From the NCBI GenBank assembly GCA_028583405.1, contig JAPTMU010000166.1, positions 88,501 through 152,500 of the forward strand: a DNA stretch of 64,000 nt. The letters are read 5' to 3'. The DNA is from Pogonophryne albipinna. Its lineage: Eukaryota > Chordata > Actinopteri > Perciformes > Artedidraconidae. The translations under genes were made by a program, and so were the position numbers. A model generated the notes under the pieces. That model did no database searches and had not been told where the DNA came from. It worked only from the letters and a program-made list of their open reading frames with translations. This document shows, in pieces, positions 35,385 through 46,029 of this stretch (the stretch's first letter is position 1; each line of letters opens with the position of its first letter).

Positions 35385-35614
35385 GACTCAAGATATCAAA
35401 TGTTCAGATCAGAAGTCAGGACACGAATAGCGTGACATTGAGATGAGTCCAAAACCCAAAGATTACTTAATAACGCTTCAACATTTCTAATGAAGTTGAG
35501 ATAAAGAAGTCACGTGTCGGTCCACCAATGAGACGCTGATGCTGAGGGTTGACTCAGATCTTATGAAGCGGTGTCAGTGTTTGCACAGCACTCACGAGGA
35601 AACCTCCGAGCAGA
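35385..35614 (+). promoter_or_regulatory. Promoter and leader of Ig-like receptor copy A
   Basis: CACGTG E-box at 35,511-35,516 and CCAAT box at 35,525-35,529. The E-box starts exactly 104 bp before the ATG here and in copy B. The whole block is conserved with 45,780-46,029, 33,490-33,735 and, inverted, 61,985-62,160. No TATA box is visible. Confidence 0.65.
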
Positions 35615-36943
35615 ATGGCTGCAGTCTCAGAGCTCTCCGTGCTGCTGTTCGCTCTCATCAGCAACATTCACGCTGAAGAACTCATCGTCATCCGAGAGGA
35701 AAGAGACTCTCTCACCTTCGAGCTCCCAGAGGAGGCCGGCTCCTGCCTGATCTCCAGATGTGTTGGTGAGGAGAAGCTGGTCCTGTGGAACACCTCTGAC
35801 CTCTGGCCCCAGAACTCCTCAGTACCTGAAGACCTGAAACAACGACTCGTCAGCGTGGCCAATACTTCTACCTACATGATCCAGAACCTGACCCGTTCAG
35901 ACTCCGGCCTGTACCAAGAGGAGTGCTGGACTGAGGGCAAAGTGACTCATGAGAAACACATCACAATGACTGTTTGTGGATCAATAGGTGAGTTTAGATA
36001 TAAATCCTTAACTAGAGAAACAATGCACCTGCCTTGTCCTGGAGCAGCTGACCACCTGGATGTCCAGTGGCTCAAACGGCATTCAAGATATGAGCAAGAA
36101 ATATGGACCAGAGTTTTTGGGGACAATACGTCATCAGTGATGGACAATGACAGAGGAAGATACCAAGTGGTGGAAAACACATCAGCTCTACGTATATCCA
36201 ACTTCTCAACCACGGTCTTCAGATTGGTCACCTGTCTGCTGATGAACCAACAGCAGTGTGTCAGCAGTCAGCCTGTACAGTTTCTGCTGAACATAGAGTG
36301 GATGTATCGCTCAGTGGGAGAAACATCTGTGCTACAGTGCCCTGTCACTGATTTCAGTGAAGACAAGCCTCCATATTGGGAGTTTACATCCCTCAACGGT
36401 GACCAAGTAGAGCTCAACTTCACTGGGTCTTTAGTGGACCAAAACTACTCTCTGGTGTTAACATCTGTAACGTTAAATCACTCAGGTGGGTACTTATGTC
36501 AAACCTCAATCCCTGTAAAATTATATGCTCTGTTTGTGTGCCCCAAATTCCCCCCCCCTGCTGTAGAGCTCTTCTCAGAGGGAGAAGAAGTCGCTTTCAG
36601 ATGCAAAGATTTTCAGTCTCCTCTTTGGTTCTTTAAGTCGACTCGAACCGGAGGAAGAACCTTTAGTCAGTATGATACGACCAGGAGCATTGGGCACAGA
36701 TACACTGATGGGAGATTGGTCATTCCTAATGTTACACTGGGAGACACAGGAGAGTATTGGTGTGCAGTTCTTGACGAATATCAGTGTTTGTTTTCCACCA
36801 AGACCGTCCTGAAGCACCGAGACCCCTTTGGGGTTCACTCCACCTTCTACGCAGTGAGATGCTCAGCGCTCAGTGTTCTGCTGCTGATGCTCTGTGTTGC
36901 TGCAGTCACTGTGACCCTGAGGACCAGAACACGGGACACTTGA
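35615..36943 (+). CDS. Single-exon Ig-like receptor, copy A (442 aa)
   Basis: One uninterrupted frame. Residues 1-20 (AAVSELSVLLFALISNIHA) are a signal peptide. Four Ig-like units follow: about 21-121 (Cys44, Cys104; SDSGLYQEECW), 122-226 (Cys141, Cys207), 227-309 (Cys242, Cys295) and 310-403 (Cys330, Cys383; DTGEYWCAV). Residues 416-435 (SALSVLLLMLCVAAVTVTL) form a transmembrane helix, ending in a tail RTRTRDT with no tyrosine motif. About eleven N-glycosylation sequons are present. It should be a type I surface protein; a lysine or arginine near the membrane could pair with an adaptor, but none lies inside the helix. Lack of introns is unusual for Ig receptors. It is the first of three related genes here. 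Function is inferred as immune or recognition; I do not know the family name. Confidence 0.88.
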   Translation: MAAVSELSVLLFALISNIHAEELIVIREERDSLTFELPEEAGSCLISRCVGEEKLVLWNTSDLWPQNSSVPEDLKQRLVSVANTSTYMIQNLTRSDSGLYQEECWTEGKVTHEKHITMTVCGSIGEFRYKSLTRETMHLPCPGAADHLDVQWLKRHSRYEQEIWTRVFGDNTSSVMDNDRGRYQVVENTSALRISNFSTTVFRLVTCLLMNQQQCVSSQPVQFLLNIEWMYRSVGETSVLQCPVTDFSEDKPPYWEFTSLNGDQVELNFTGSLVDQNYSLVLTSVTLNHSGGYLCQTSIPVKLYALFVCPKFPPPAVELFSEGEEVAFRCKDFQSPLWFFKSTRTGGRTFSQYDTTRSIGHRYTDGRLVIPNVTLGDTGEYWCAVLDEYQCLFSTKTVLKHRDPFGVHSTFYAVRCSALSVLLLMLCVAAVTVTLRTRTRDT

Positions 36944-37060
36944 TATGCATCTGTTCATTTCAGTTCCCTCTGTCCTCGTCCTCTTTAATACAGCGGCTCA
37001 GAAACAGCATTTAAACACTGGATGTTAGACATTCATGCAAACACAACATCTGAGTCTGAT

Positions 37061-37083
37061 CACGAGAGAGAGAGAGGGAGAGA

Positions 37084-37118
<35 letters not shown>
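37061..37118. repeat. (GA)n microsatellite in the 3' region of copy A
   Basis: About 56 bp of GA with two GG interruptions, in the putative 3' UTR. The homologous tract after copy B is about 270 bp. Confidence 0.95.
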
Positions 37119-37120
<2 letters not shown>

Positions 37121-37165
37121 CATTTTATTATTATTATTGTTATTTGGATTGATAAATTATTTAAA

Positions 37166-37600
37166 ATGTGTCAAATCAAGTTTTATTTATACAACACATT
37201 TAAAAGCGATTTTTGGTGGAGCCAAAGTGCTGTACATGTAATAAAAACACATTACTACAATCACAATAAAAGACAATAAATGACAACAGATATAAAAAAC
37301 ACAGGGAAAAGTCAGGAGTCGTGCTCCGCTCTGACTAGAAGGCCAGGGAGAAGAAGTGAGTTTTTAGAGTAGATTTAAAAACCCCAGGGTCTGGGCCGAC
37401 CTCACATGGAGGGGCAGAGTGTTCCAGAGCCTGGGGCCAGCTGCTGCGAAGGCTCGGTGCCCTCGGGTTTTGAGCCTGGTCTTAGGCACTATCAACAACA
37501 GCTGGTCAGCCGACCTTAAGGCTCTGCCTGGGGTGTAGAACTGGAGGAGTTCAGCTATATAGGCCGGAGCCAGCCCATTTAGGGCTTTGAAAACAAATAA
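37166..37600 (-). mobile_element. 5'-truncated L2/Rex1-type LINE, 3' end
   Basis: The minus strand matches 3,350-3,784 almost base for base, including the block encoding ALNGLAPAYIAEL and the A/T-rich tail. It inserted into the 3' region of Ig copy A; copy B lacks it. Confidence 0.88.
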
Positions 37601-38124
37601 AATAAAAATTATTTTAAAATTACAAAAGGTGAAACTTAAGATAGCAAATAATATATAAATGTATACCCAAAAATATAAATACTCAATAATATTGATAAAA
37701 AAGATTTGATTATCGGAAGTACTTATATATTTGTTATTATTATTATAAACATATATATTTAGTTTTGTATGAAGATATTGTTCTATGTTGTAAAGATCTG
37801 TTTCCTGTGTCTTGCTGTTCTTGTAGAGACATGTGATTATAGGATCACTGCTTTGGGCTGCACCCGGTTTTTATATAGAAAGTTCAAATGTCACTTATCA
37901 ACTTTTAAACATTGCTTTTTCAATGAATGTTTTTCATTCAATACTTTTGTATCTTGTGTTATTATACTCATGTTTTATTTCAAACCAAATGATTGTGATT
38001 TCGTTACATGTAAAAATGTTTGATTATTATTAGATTTGATGCATTTATTTAGTTGTATCTTGCAGTGTTTTATAAAGTGTTCTCATACCTTGGTATATAT
38101 CTATCAGTCATCAAGTAACTGTTT

Positions 38125-38130
38125 AATAAA
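38125..38130 (+). promoter_or_regulatory. Putative polyadenylation signal of copy A
   Basis: AATAAA followed by GCTTACCAATAACCAATA; the corresponding place downstream of copy B also has AATAAA (48,212-48,217) in homologous sequence. Confidence 0.45.
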
Positions 38131-38379
38131 GCTTACCAATAACCAATACAACCTGGAAGCCACTTCTTGCTGTTTTGATTGTGATTTCTGATCATGATAA
38201 TTATAATAATACACTATTATTATTTCAAAGAAAGCTTTTAATATTCAAACTTATATTAAAACATTTCATTCACAAAGTTATTGAATTGAAGAAATGTGTA
38301 ATTTGGAGCAAAAGGAATGTAACCCTTAGTTGATGAACGCTTTTAAAGGGTTAGTTCACTTTGGGGAGTTTCTGGTGGT

Positions 38380-38790
38380 TTCAGGACGTCTTTGGGGGAA
38401 ATGTGAGGACGTGGATCCAGAAGCTCTGAGGCTGTCCTCAAACACAGATCACTGAGATCTGGAAGCTCACAGAGTCATAGCACTGGTGGCTCTGATTCAT
38501 ATCTATCGGTTACACACACTCACTGTATACGATAAGACACTTTAAGCTCCACTGTTGCTATTGTTTTAATGATGCTTTAATTAAACACAGCAGGTTAATA
38601 ATGCACAGGCCACCTGCCAGAAAGTCAGAACAGATCATAGTTATAGGTCATGGTGTAAAAACATGGACAATGGACTGCATTTCTATCACGCTTATCCAGT
38701 CTGTACCCTCTCAGAGCAGCACTAACACATTTACAGCCATTCAGAGAGAGGCAGACGCTGCTCAGAGAAACTAACAGTGCATATATCCCT
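38380..38790 (+). repeat. Far-upstream part of the copy B duplicon, with SINE tail
   Basis: GTCCTCAAACACAGATCACT, CATAGCACTGGTGGCTCTG and GTCATGGTGTAAAAACATGG match regions upstream of copies A and C. The remainder of the copy B upstream region resumes at about 45,700, so some 6.9 kb of transposon sequence was inserted between. Confidence 0.7.
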
Positions 38791-38879
38791 TATATCCCTT
38801 CACAGAACTAAAGTATGCTTTTAAAGAAAGTTTAATCAGATGATGGTCATCAAGTTTCTAATCAAAGCTGAACTTTATA

Positions 38880-39010
38880 ACATAAAAAGGCACACTTGGA
38901 GCCAATCCTGCAAATTCACCACATGTGAAAAACGAGACATGCTGCAAACCCAACCCCAGCAGGGGGTCTGGGGGGATTGTCCCCCAGGAGATTTTTAGAA
39001 ATACTAACAT
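38880..39010 (+). repeat. Dispersed repeat with CAGGGGGTCTGGGGGGATT
   Basis: A second copy of this family is split at 49,970-50,090 and 52,646-52,700 by a hAT insertion. Shared words include GGAGCCAATCCTGCAA-like and GAAATACTAACATA. Confidence 0.65.
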
Positions 39011-39379
39011 ATAAACCAGGGGTCTTCAACCTTGTTTAGGATGAGAGCTACTTTCAAGAAATAAAACAAGTCGTGAGCTACTTTTACTTTACAATAATTT
39101 AAAAAAGTTAAAAGCATCAATCTGGTGCACTTTGAGAGCAACATGAAGGGATTCATGGATACAGCTCTCAACACTCATGAAACAGAACTCTTTTCAATAA
39201 TCCAAAAATCTTTAGAATATGATCTCAACCAATAACAAATCATTTAAACTTGTTTGTTTTATAAACTCCTCTCTCTTATCTTATGTTACCTAGTTAGCAT
39301 TCTTTCTTTTTATTTATGCACATTTTACCAATCACTCCCCTGTTTTTTGTATTTATTTAATTTTTATTTAATACATTTA

Positions 39380-39469
<90 letters not shown>

Positions 39470-39958
39470 ATCTGTCCCTGTCTCTGTGTATCGCTCACAC
39501 ACATGAAATGCGCTCTTGCCACACACACACACGAGCGCGTGAGAGAGGCTGTGTGCTCCTCCGTGGCGATGATGGCTTGCGTTAAAAAATAATAATAAAC
39601 ATATTTGTAAAGTGTGGGGGACACAAACGGGATTTTGAAAAGTGTGGGGGGGAGTCATGTCCCCCCTGTCCCCAGTGGAAATTACGCCCCTGCGTATGTG
39701 TGCATCAGGTGTAAGAAATATGCAAGTTGCAACACACACACAGTAAGCTCTGCCCCTCATGTGCTGTCAGGGCTGCCGCTTGTGGACAGGCAAGGCAGGC
39801 AACCGCTTGGGGCCCCAGACCAGTAGGGGGCCCCCGAGGAGCGACACATCTTTAAAACGACATCGGTGTCGTTTTATTTATTTAATGCAAAATTCAGAAC
39901 AACAAATTATACAAAAAATACAATTAAATAGACATCATACATTGCCATAAGCCTTCAT

Positions 39959-40015
39959 CAAATTCAGTTAATCTACAATAGTGGGGGCCCCATTATTGTA
40001 GATTAACTGAATTTG
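39959..40015. repeat. Perfect 22-bp hairpin with GC loop
   Basis: CAAATTCAGTTAATCTACAATA-type arm at 39,959-39,980 and its exact complement at 39,994-40,015, separated by GTGGGGGCCCCAT, itself partly self-complementary. It is in the subterminal part of the 5-kb hAT. Confidence 0.95.
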
Positions 40016-40104
40016 AGTGAGTGAGTGGGGCAATGCGCAACGTTTGCAATGACAGACAGTAGGAGACCTCCCTAATGGGGCCCCACCTTATCCAGGCTCA
40101 CTCC

Positions 40105-40660
40105 TGTGGCCGTTTCTCAATCTCGAGGATACTGGCTTCCAAGCCAATATTTCAAGGATGCTACGTCATCGAGTGCCGCCGAAGTACTGTTCCAATCTCC
40201 AGTATACTTGGAATTCCACCGAGGCCGCGTCCTTGGTTTGGGGGAAATTTCGAGGCTGCACATGGGTAGACTTCGCGTCCTTAAAATCCCCACAATGCTT
40301 TGCGCACGGACCAATTTCAAAAACCCTTGCGGAGAATGGCTGAACCGACGCAGCACACATTTAAATGTAAGTATGTAGTGGCGCAGAACATGTGTAGTGT
40401 TGGTAAATGTGTTATTTTGTTAAATTTGTTACCACTATAAATGTGTTCCTGAAAGTAAAGCAAGTTCATAATTAGATAGACATCGTGAGGTATTTATTTT
40501 CGGTACAGTTTATGTTGAAACCGTTAGAGAGAGTGGCACACTTGTTAGCCTGTTCCATTCTTCTTCGTTTTCCGACGCCGTGGCTTGGAAGTATACTTGC
40601 TTCGTTTCTGAAGGAAGTGACTTGGAAGTACGCGACTACCAAGCCAGTCGCAAATCGCGT
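40105..40660. mobile_element. MITE related to 14,383-14,746
   Basis: GTTTCTCAATCTCGAGGATA at the left, then ATGCTACGTCATCG, AAATTTCGAGGCTGCACATG and CCCCACAATGCTTTG blocks shared with the copy in wbp11. The right end near GACTACCAAGCCAGTCG is less certain. Confidence 0.65.
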
Positions 40661-41890
40661 GCATGATTGTTTACAAAATAATCCTGATGACAAGGAAAGG
40701 CACTGAAAAATGAAGAGAAATTATCTTTCTGGAAGCGAAAAAAGGAAGAAGAAAAAAGATGAAGATGAGAGAAAAAAACAAGACAGTGGGAAGTAAGTTG
40801 AGTAGATAACGATGAAATACTAAATAACTAAATGTTGCTAGTCTAACCTTCACTGTGGGATAGAGAAACTTGAATTACGTAACTTCCACTAGAATCAAAT
40901 TATTCATTTAGTTTACTTTGACGTTTAACATGACATGAGTTAACCTGGCAGAACAGTATCTGCTCTGCTGGCCGTGACATTACCGAGTCAAGTGTGCGCA
41001 GCCGGCTCGGTACAACGCCGTTGACCCATTAGATTAGTTTAGTTTAGCTAGCTGGCTGAAAGAACGTAAAAGCTAGAAATTACAGTTGCCTTTGACGTGT
41101 TAGCTTAGCTTAGCTAGCCGGTTGAAAGAACGTAAAAGCTAGAAATTACAGTTGCCTTTGACGTGTTAGCTTAGCTTAGCTAGCCGGCTGAAAGAACGTA
41201 AAAGCTAGTAATTACAGTATTAACACGTCTTCTTCGTTAATCTTTTTGGCATTGTTACTGAAATAAACATGGTCTCTGCCATTTCTACATTAACGTTTCA
41301 CCCGTTGTTTAATGGGACACCAGTAATGGAGTAATTTGGAGGGGGAAATCAGCTAACTTTTTCTGTAGGCTAGTTAACTGATGAAGCTGTGTCCGACTGA
41401 GCTAACTGTCAAGCTATGAATGTTAAATTAGGAAATTTAGATGCAAGACATTTGGACAAGTGTACTCTAAATAACTTATTATTAAGTTAGTGTGCTATGT
41501 GTTGACTGTATTTTATTGCATTTTCCTTCTCTGTAGTGTACTCCTAGTGGTTTTATGATGATACTGAAAACTGTATATTTCAACCTTAGTAGCCATAGTG
41601 CAGGCTCCAGCACAATCCTCTGTATTGGAACCATGTTCACTTACATTGTCCCTTTCAAATGAAATGGAAATAGTAAACAATAGTGGAAGCTATCCCCAAG
41701 AACAACATTCGAAAGCTCAATGAGGAATTTGAATTATATAAAGTGAAAGCATTTTGAATTGTTAACATGTTACTGTTATAAGTTTCACTTTATTATCTAT
41801 CCTCAGGATCCTTTCTTAAGTTTCTGGCACCAGCAGCAGCAACGGAAAAGGATAAGGTGCCCCCTCCAAATGCTGATGATGGTAAGTTAA

Positions 41891-42683
41891 AGGTCCCATG
41901 TCATGGCCATTTCCACTGATCATAATTCCATTGTTGAGGTCTACTAGCATAGATTTATATTGTGCAATTTTCCAAACTCACATTGGTTTCTCAAACAGCA
42001 TCTCTGTAAACGACGTGTATTCACTGAATTTCACTCTCTGCCTTTAACGGCTCGTTGTAGCTCCAATAGCTCCAGCCCCCACCCTCCCTGTGAGCACAGT
42101 GTGCTCTGATTGGTCGGGACGTTGTGAATCGCGCTAAGCTCCATGGAGGTGTTGTTTCCTTGTTTAGCGATACACAGCCAAACTCACCCTGAGCACACAA
42201 AGTCACAGCCGAAGTAAAAACAATAAGTGTGGCTTGATATTGAGTAAGAGAAAGGTTGATAAACGCTGTGAGAATGGGTCTGCAGAGAGAATTTCGCCGC
42301 GATCCCAACTGTCTGTTATCAGCCTGCAGCCAGGGAGGAGAAATCAGCAGAGCTGCCTGCACCGAGTGTGTGAGGAAGTCCGTGGATTGGTCAATTTGGA
42401 CCAATCAGCGGGGGCTTAACGTAACGGCTCCGCGGACGTAACGGCTCCACGGATTGGTCCATTTCGTTCCGGGTACGGTTGACATCATGCGTACCCGGAA
42501 GAATCAAATGGACAATGACGTATCTCCAACGAGGCGTTTTGGGGAGGTCTTTTCTGTGTTAGAGTTTTACTCGCTACAGGGTGTACTTTGAGGGTTTTGA
42601 CTCTGCACACCGTTTACATGCATAAAAACCTTCATAACACACAAGGGGACGGGGACTAACCGGGAAAGCATGACATGGGACCT
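41891..42683. mobile_element. TTAA-flanked DNA transposon (MITE)
   Basis: Terminal inverted repeats AGGTCCCATGTCATG at both ends, flanked by TTAA at 41,887-41,890 and 42,684-42,687. About 790 bp, no transposase. It inserted just inside an intron of the hAT transposase gene, seven bases after the exon 2 donor. Confidence 0.92.
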
Positions 42684-42778
42684 TTAAGTATCCCACTTTT
42701 AATTGATTATACTGTGCATCGCACTCCAAAGATTCCTTGTAACATGATATTCCCTGTTTCTTTTTTGGTCATAGTAGT

Positions 42779-44290
42779 TCAGTCAACATCTGCCTCCAGT
42801 GGGGCGTCAATATCTACCTTGAGTGGGGCGTCAACATCTGCCTCCAGTGGGGCGTCAATATCTACCTTGAGTGGGGCGTCAACATCTGCCTCCAGTGGGG
42901 CGTCAATATCTACCTTGAGTGGGGCGTCAACATCTGCCTCCAGTGGGGCGTCAATATCTACCTTGAGTGGGGCGTCAACATCTGCCTCCAGTGGGGCGTC
43001 AATATCTACCTTGAGTGGGGCGTCAACATCTGCCTCCAGTGGGGCGTCAACATCTGCCTCCAGTGAGGCGTCAACATCTGCCTCCAGTGAGGCGTCAACA
43101 TCTGCCTCCAGTGGGGCGTCAACATCTGCCTCCAGTGGGGCGTCAACATCTGCCTCCAGTGAGGCGTCAACATCTGCCTCCAGTGGGGCGTCTACATCTG
43201 CCTCCAGTGAGGCGTCAACATCTGCCTCCAGTGGGGCGTCTACATCTGCCTCCAGTGGGGCGTCAACATCTGCCTCCAGTGAGGCGTCAACATCTGCCTC
43301 CAGTGGGGCGTCAACATCTGCCTCCAGTGGGGCGTCAACATCTGCCTCCAGTGGGGCGTCAATATCTACCTTGAGTGGGGCGTCAACATCTGCCTCCAGT
43401 GAGGCGTCAACATCTGCCTCCAGTGGGGCGTCATCTGCCTCCAGTGAGGCGTCAACATCTGCCTCCAGTGAGGCGTCAACATCTGCCTCCAGTGGGGCGT
43501 CAATATCTACCTTGAGTGGGGCGTCAACATCTGCCTCCAGTGAGGCGTCAACATCTGCCTCCAGTGGGGCGTCAACATCTGCCTCCAGTGAGGCGTCAAC
43601 ATCTGCCTCCAGTGGGGCGTCAACATCTGCCTCCAGTGGGGCGTCAACATCTGCCTCCAGTGATGCGTCAACATCTGCCTCCAGTGGGGCGTCAACATCT
43701 GCCTCCAGTGGGGCGTCAACATCTGCCTCCAGTGGGGCGTCAACATCTGCCTCCAGTGAGGCGTCAACATCTACCTTGAGTGGGGCGTCAACATCTACCT
43801 TGAGTGGGGCGTCAACATCTGCCTCCAGTGGGGCGTCAACATCTGCCTCCAGTGGGGCGACAACATCTGCCTCCAGTGGGGCGACAACATCTGCCTCCAG
43901 TGGGGCGTCAACATCTGCCTCCAGTGGGGCGTCAACATCTGCCTCCAGTGGGGCGTCAACATCTGCGTCAACATCTGCCTCCAGTGAGGCGTCAACATCT
44001 GCCTCCAGTGGGGCGTCAATATCTACCTTGAGTGGGGCGTCAACATCTGCCTCCAGTGGGGCGACAACATCTGCCTCCAGTGGGGCGACAACATCTGCCT
44101 CCAGTGGGGCGTCAACATCTGCCTCCAATGGGGCGTCAACATCTGCCTCCAGTGAGGCGTCAACATCTGCCTCCAGTGGGGCGTCAATATCTGCCTCCAA
44201 TGGGGCGTCAACATCTGCCTCCAGTGGGGCGTCAACATCTGCCTCCAGTGGGGCGTCAACAGTGGGGCGTCAACATCTGCCTCCAGTGGG
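42779..44290 (+). repeat. 24-bp coding minisatellite, about 63 copies
   Basis: Units TCAACATCTGCCTCCAGTGG plus GGCG, with a variant carrying TCTACCTTGAG. In the transposase frame each unit encodes STSASSGA or SISTLSGA. Nearly every unit keeps the frame; one unit near 44,260 has lost 10 bp and shifts it. Frames on the other strand and in other phases are artefacts. Confidence 0.97.
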
Positions 44291-44794
44291 ACAGCAACAT
44301 CTTCTCATCATGAAGATGACACGTCAACCCCTACCTCCAGCAGCACTACCACGACTACAAAAGGTTTGATCCCATCAGACGACCGAGCACAATGGCCAAA
44401 TGTCCTAAATGATAGTGAACAGTGTGCACTAGTAACAAAAGGACCAATACAAGAAACAGATAGTCTTTCCGCAGAATACTGAAAAAACTTCACGTAGATT
44501 TACAAATGAAAACTATTCTGGTTTTAATTGTTCTTTATATTTATATGTGTGTTTTATTCGTTTTTGTATGTCTTTTATATTCATATTACTAACTAATAAC
44601 TAACTTTGAATATAACAAAAATGCGAAGTTGTTAAATAAAAAACTGTTTAGCAATTTTTTTGTTGGTATCAGATTATTTATAACACAATGGTGATGAAAG
44701 CTGGTTCGAGGGGCCCCCAGTGAATTTTTGCGTAGGGCCCCCACAGACCCTAGAATCGGCCCTGTGTGCTGTATAGGCTGGCATGATAGGCTGT

Positions 44795-45019
44795 TCAATG
44801 GGGCTGATGTGTTGTGTAGATTCTGCCAGAAGGAAAGGTTAGACTCCTTATGAAGTGGTGAGGTGCCGCTCCACATTGCTTTTCTTCCCGACTGCAACGC
44901 TGGTCCCGCAAATCAACCACACGCACCTGTCTCTCAAACATGTGAATACAGTCAGTCTCCCACTCTCGGTGGCAATGGTACGCCTTCTGTTTTTTCGTCG
45001 ATGGCCCTGCCTTACTCAT
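44795..45019 (-). pseudogene. hAT transposase N-terminus (GTF2IRD2-like), degenerate
   Basis: MSKAGPSTKKQKAYHCHREW followed by frameshifted finger sequence and LTFPSGRIYTTHQPH. The same protein region as 31,840-32,127 but a different family member. It belongs to the outer hAT ending at 45,249. Confidence 0.7.
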
Positions 45020-45254
45020 TGTTTATCTCCAAACTGTTTGTTACTCAGACGAACGTGATTGGTCGATATTCATTGTGGGGGGTGCGGGCAGGAGGGGTGT
45101 TAGATAGATATAGAGTTGTAGTAAGTAGATAGGGTTCCCTTTGATTGAGGTTTCGTTTATGCATAGGGTTGATTCTTTTAATTGTATTTCTTTGTATTTT
45201 TTACATTTTGGATTTGCTTGGTACTTATTGACTGTTGGAGACCCCTGCTCTAGA

Positions 45255-45640
45255 TTGTTCTTTTTTAAGAGCGGTTAAATGACTGCAGTTTTCAGGGCCT
45301 GTGGAAATAAAGCTGAGTGAAGAGACTTGTTTACTATATGAAGTAGATCTGAGGCAATGTGAATTCTTTTGAAAAAGCCTGTTGGTATAATATCAAGCCA
45401 GCAGGAGGGGGATTTCAGATGTTGTGTAATTTCCTCCAGGTCTCTCTCGGTGATCAGATAGAATTGTGTCATGGTGTTTGAATGGATTTTAAATGGAAAC
45501 ATGGACATTTCAGATTTAATTTCAAATGTGTCAGTGAAGGAGGCATATGCATGGCAGGCCCTGCATTCAGCTTTTCAACACTCTTTTTTGTGCTCTCACA
45601 GTCATGGCATATTTTCTATGAAGCTGCCAGAAACTCAAGG
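45255..45640 (-). mobile_element. LINE reverse transcriptase fragment (N-terminal part)
   Basis: The minus-strand frame reads ITERDLEEITQHLKSPSC, LDIIPTGFFKRI and SDLLHIVNKSLHSALFPQAL followed by KTAVI. This is the start of the reverse transcriptase of fish L2/Rex1-like LINEs. Both ends are truncated. Confidence 0.75.
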
Positions 45641-45699
45641 AAAGGCATCCATAACATTTTTAATGTTTTTGTTTAAATGATCCAACAGCTTTTTTACGA

Positions 45700-46029
45700 G
45701 TTTATCGGTTTACACACACTCATCGTGTTTGACAAAATACTTAAATAATATTTTTTGACAATTAAGCATTAATGAAGAACAGCAAGAAAAGAACGCAAGA
45801 ACTCAAGATATCAGAATGTTCAGGTCAAAAGTTTAAACGCCTACAGCGTGGTTTTGACCAAAAGACACATATTACCCGATAACCCCAACGCTTCAAAGTT
45901 TCCACTGATGATGAGATAAAGAAGTCACGTGTCGGTCCACCAATGAGACGCTGATGCTGAGGGTTGACTCAGATCTTATGAAGCGGTGTCAGTGTTTGCA
46001 CAGCACTCACGAGGAAACCTCCGAGCAGA
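45700..46029 (+). promoter_or_regulatory. Promoter and leader of Ig-like receptor copy B
   Basis: CACGTG at 45,926-45,931 and CCAAT at 45,940-45,944; the 120 bp before the ATG are almost identical to copy A. Unlike copy A, no complete SINE lies immediately upstream. Confidence 0.65.

Larger units (their letters stand above)
40710..44482 (+). pseudogene. hAT transposase gene, N-terminal exons, frameshifted and truncated
   Basis: Exon 1 from the ATG at 40,710 encodes MKRNYLSGSEKRKKKK and a basic tail. Exon 2 (41,807-41,881) encodes SFLKFLAPAAATEKDKV and ends at GTAAGT. Exon 3 starts after ATAG at 42,774 in frame (VVQSTSASSGA) and is mostly a 24-bp array coding serine/threonine-rich octapeptides. 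After the array comes the family motif PSDDRAQWPNVLND and TKGPIQETD, then a one-base shift before FPQNTEKTSRRFTNENY; the rest of the transposase is absent. This N-terminus is that of hAT transposases with TTF-type fingers (ZMYM1-like). The exon 1/exon 2 junction is out of frame as read, so the gene is dead. Confidence 0.75.
39768..44764 (+). mobile_element. 5-kb hAT transposon, TSD TGTGCTGT
   Basis: Left end CAGGGCTGCCGCTTGTGG, right end AGAATCGGCCCTG, with perfect TGTGCTGT on both sides (39,760-39,767; 44,765-44,772). It carries a degenerate transposase gene on the plus strand and two nested elements (about 40,105-40,660 and 41,891-42,683). Most of the transposase catalytic region is deleted. 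Confidence 0.9.
39017..45249 (-). mobile_element. Outer hAT element (ends CAGGGGTCT), loaded with nested insertions
   Basis: The left end CAGGGGTCTTCAACC and right end GTTGGAGACCCCTG are inverted repeats of the same type. A degenerate transposase N-terminus lies on the minus strand near the right end (44,795-45,019). The flanks (ATATAAAC and CTCTAGAT) do not match, so a single insertion event is likely but not proven. Another hAT end (AATTACGCCCCTG, 39,679-39,691) and a (TC)n tract (39,381-39,470) lie inside. Confidence 0.55.

Noticed and set aside
42779..44200. Minus-strand frame of 473 codons, repeats of EADVDAPL
   Set aside because: It is the antisense shadow of the 24-bp array, which has coding context (splice acceptor phase and flanking transposase motifs) only on the plus strand.
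44338..44369. End of the 564-codon frame (PPAALPRLQKV) as a real protein end
   Set aside because: A 10-bp loss in one repeat unit shifts the frame; the neighbouring frame regains the known transposase motif AQWPNVL.
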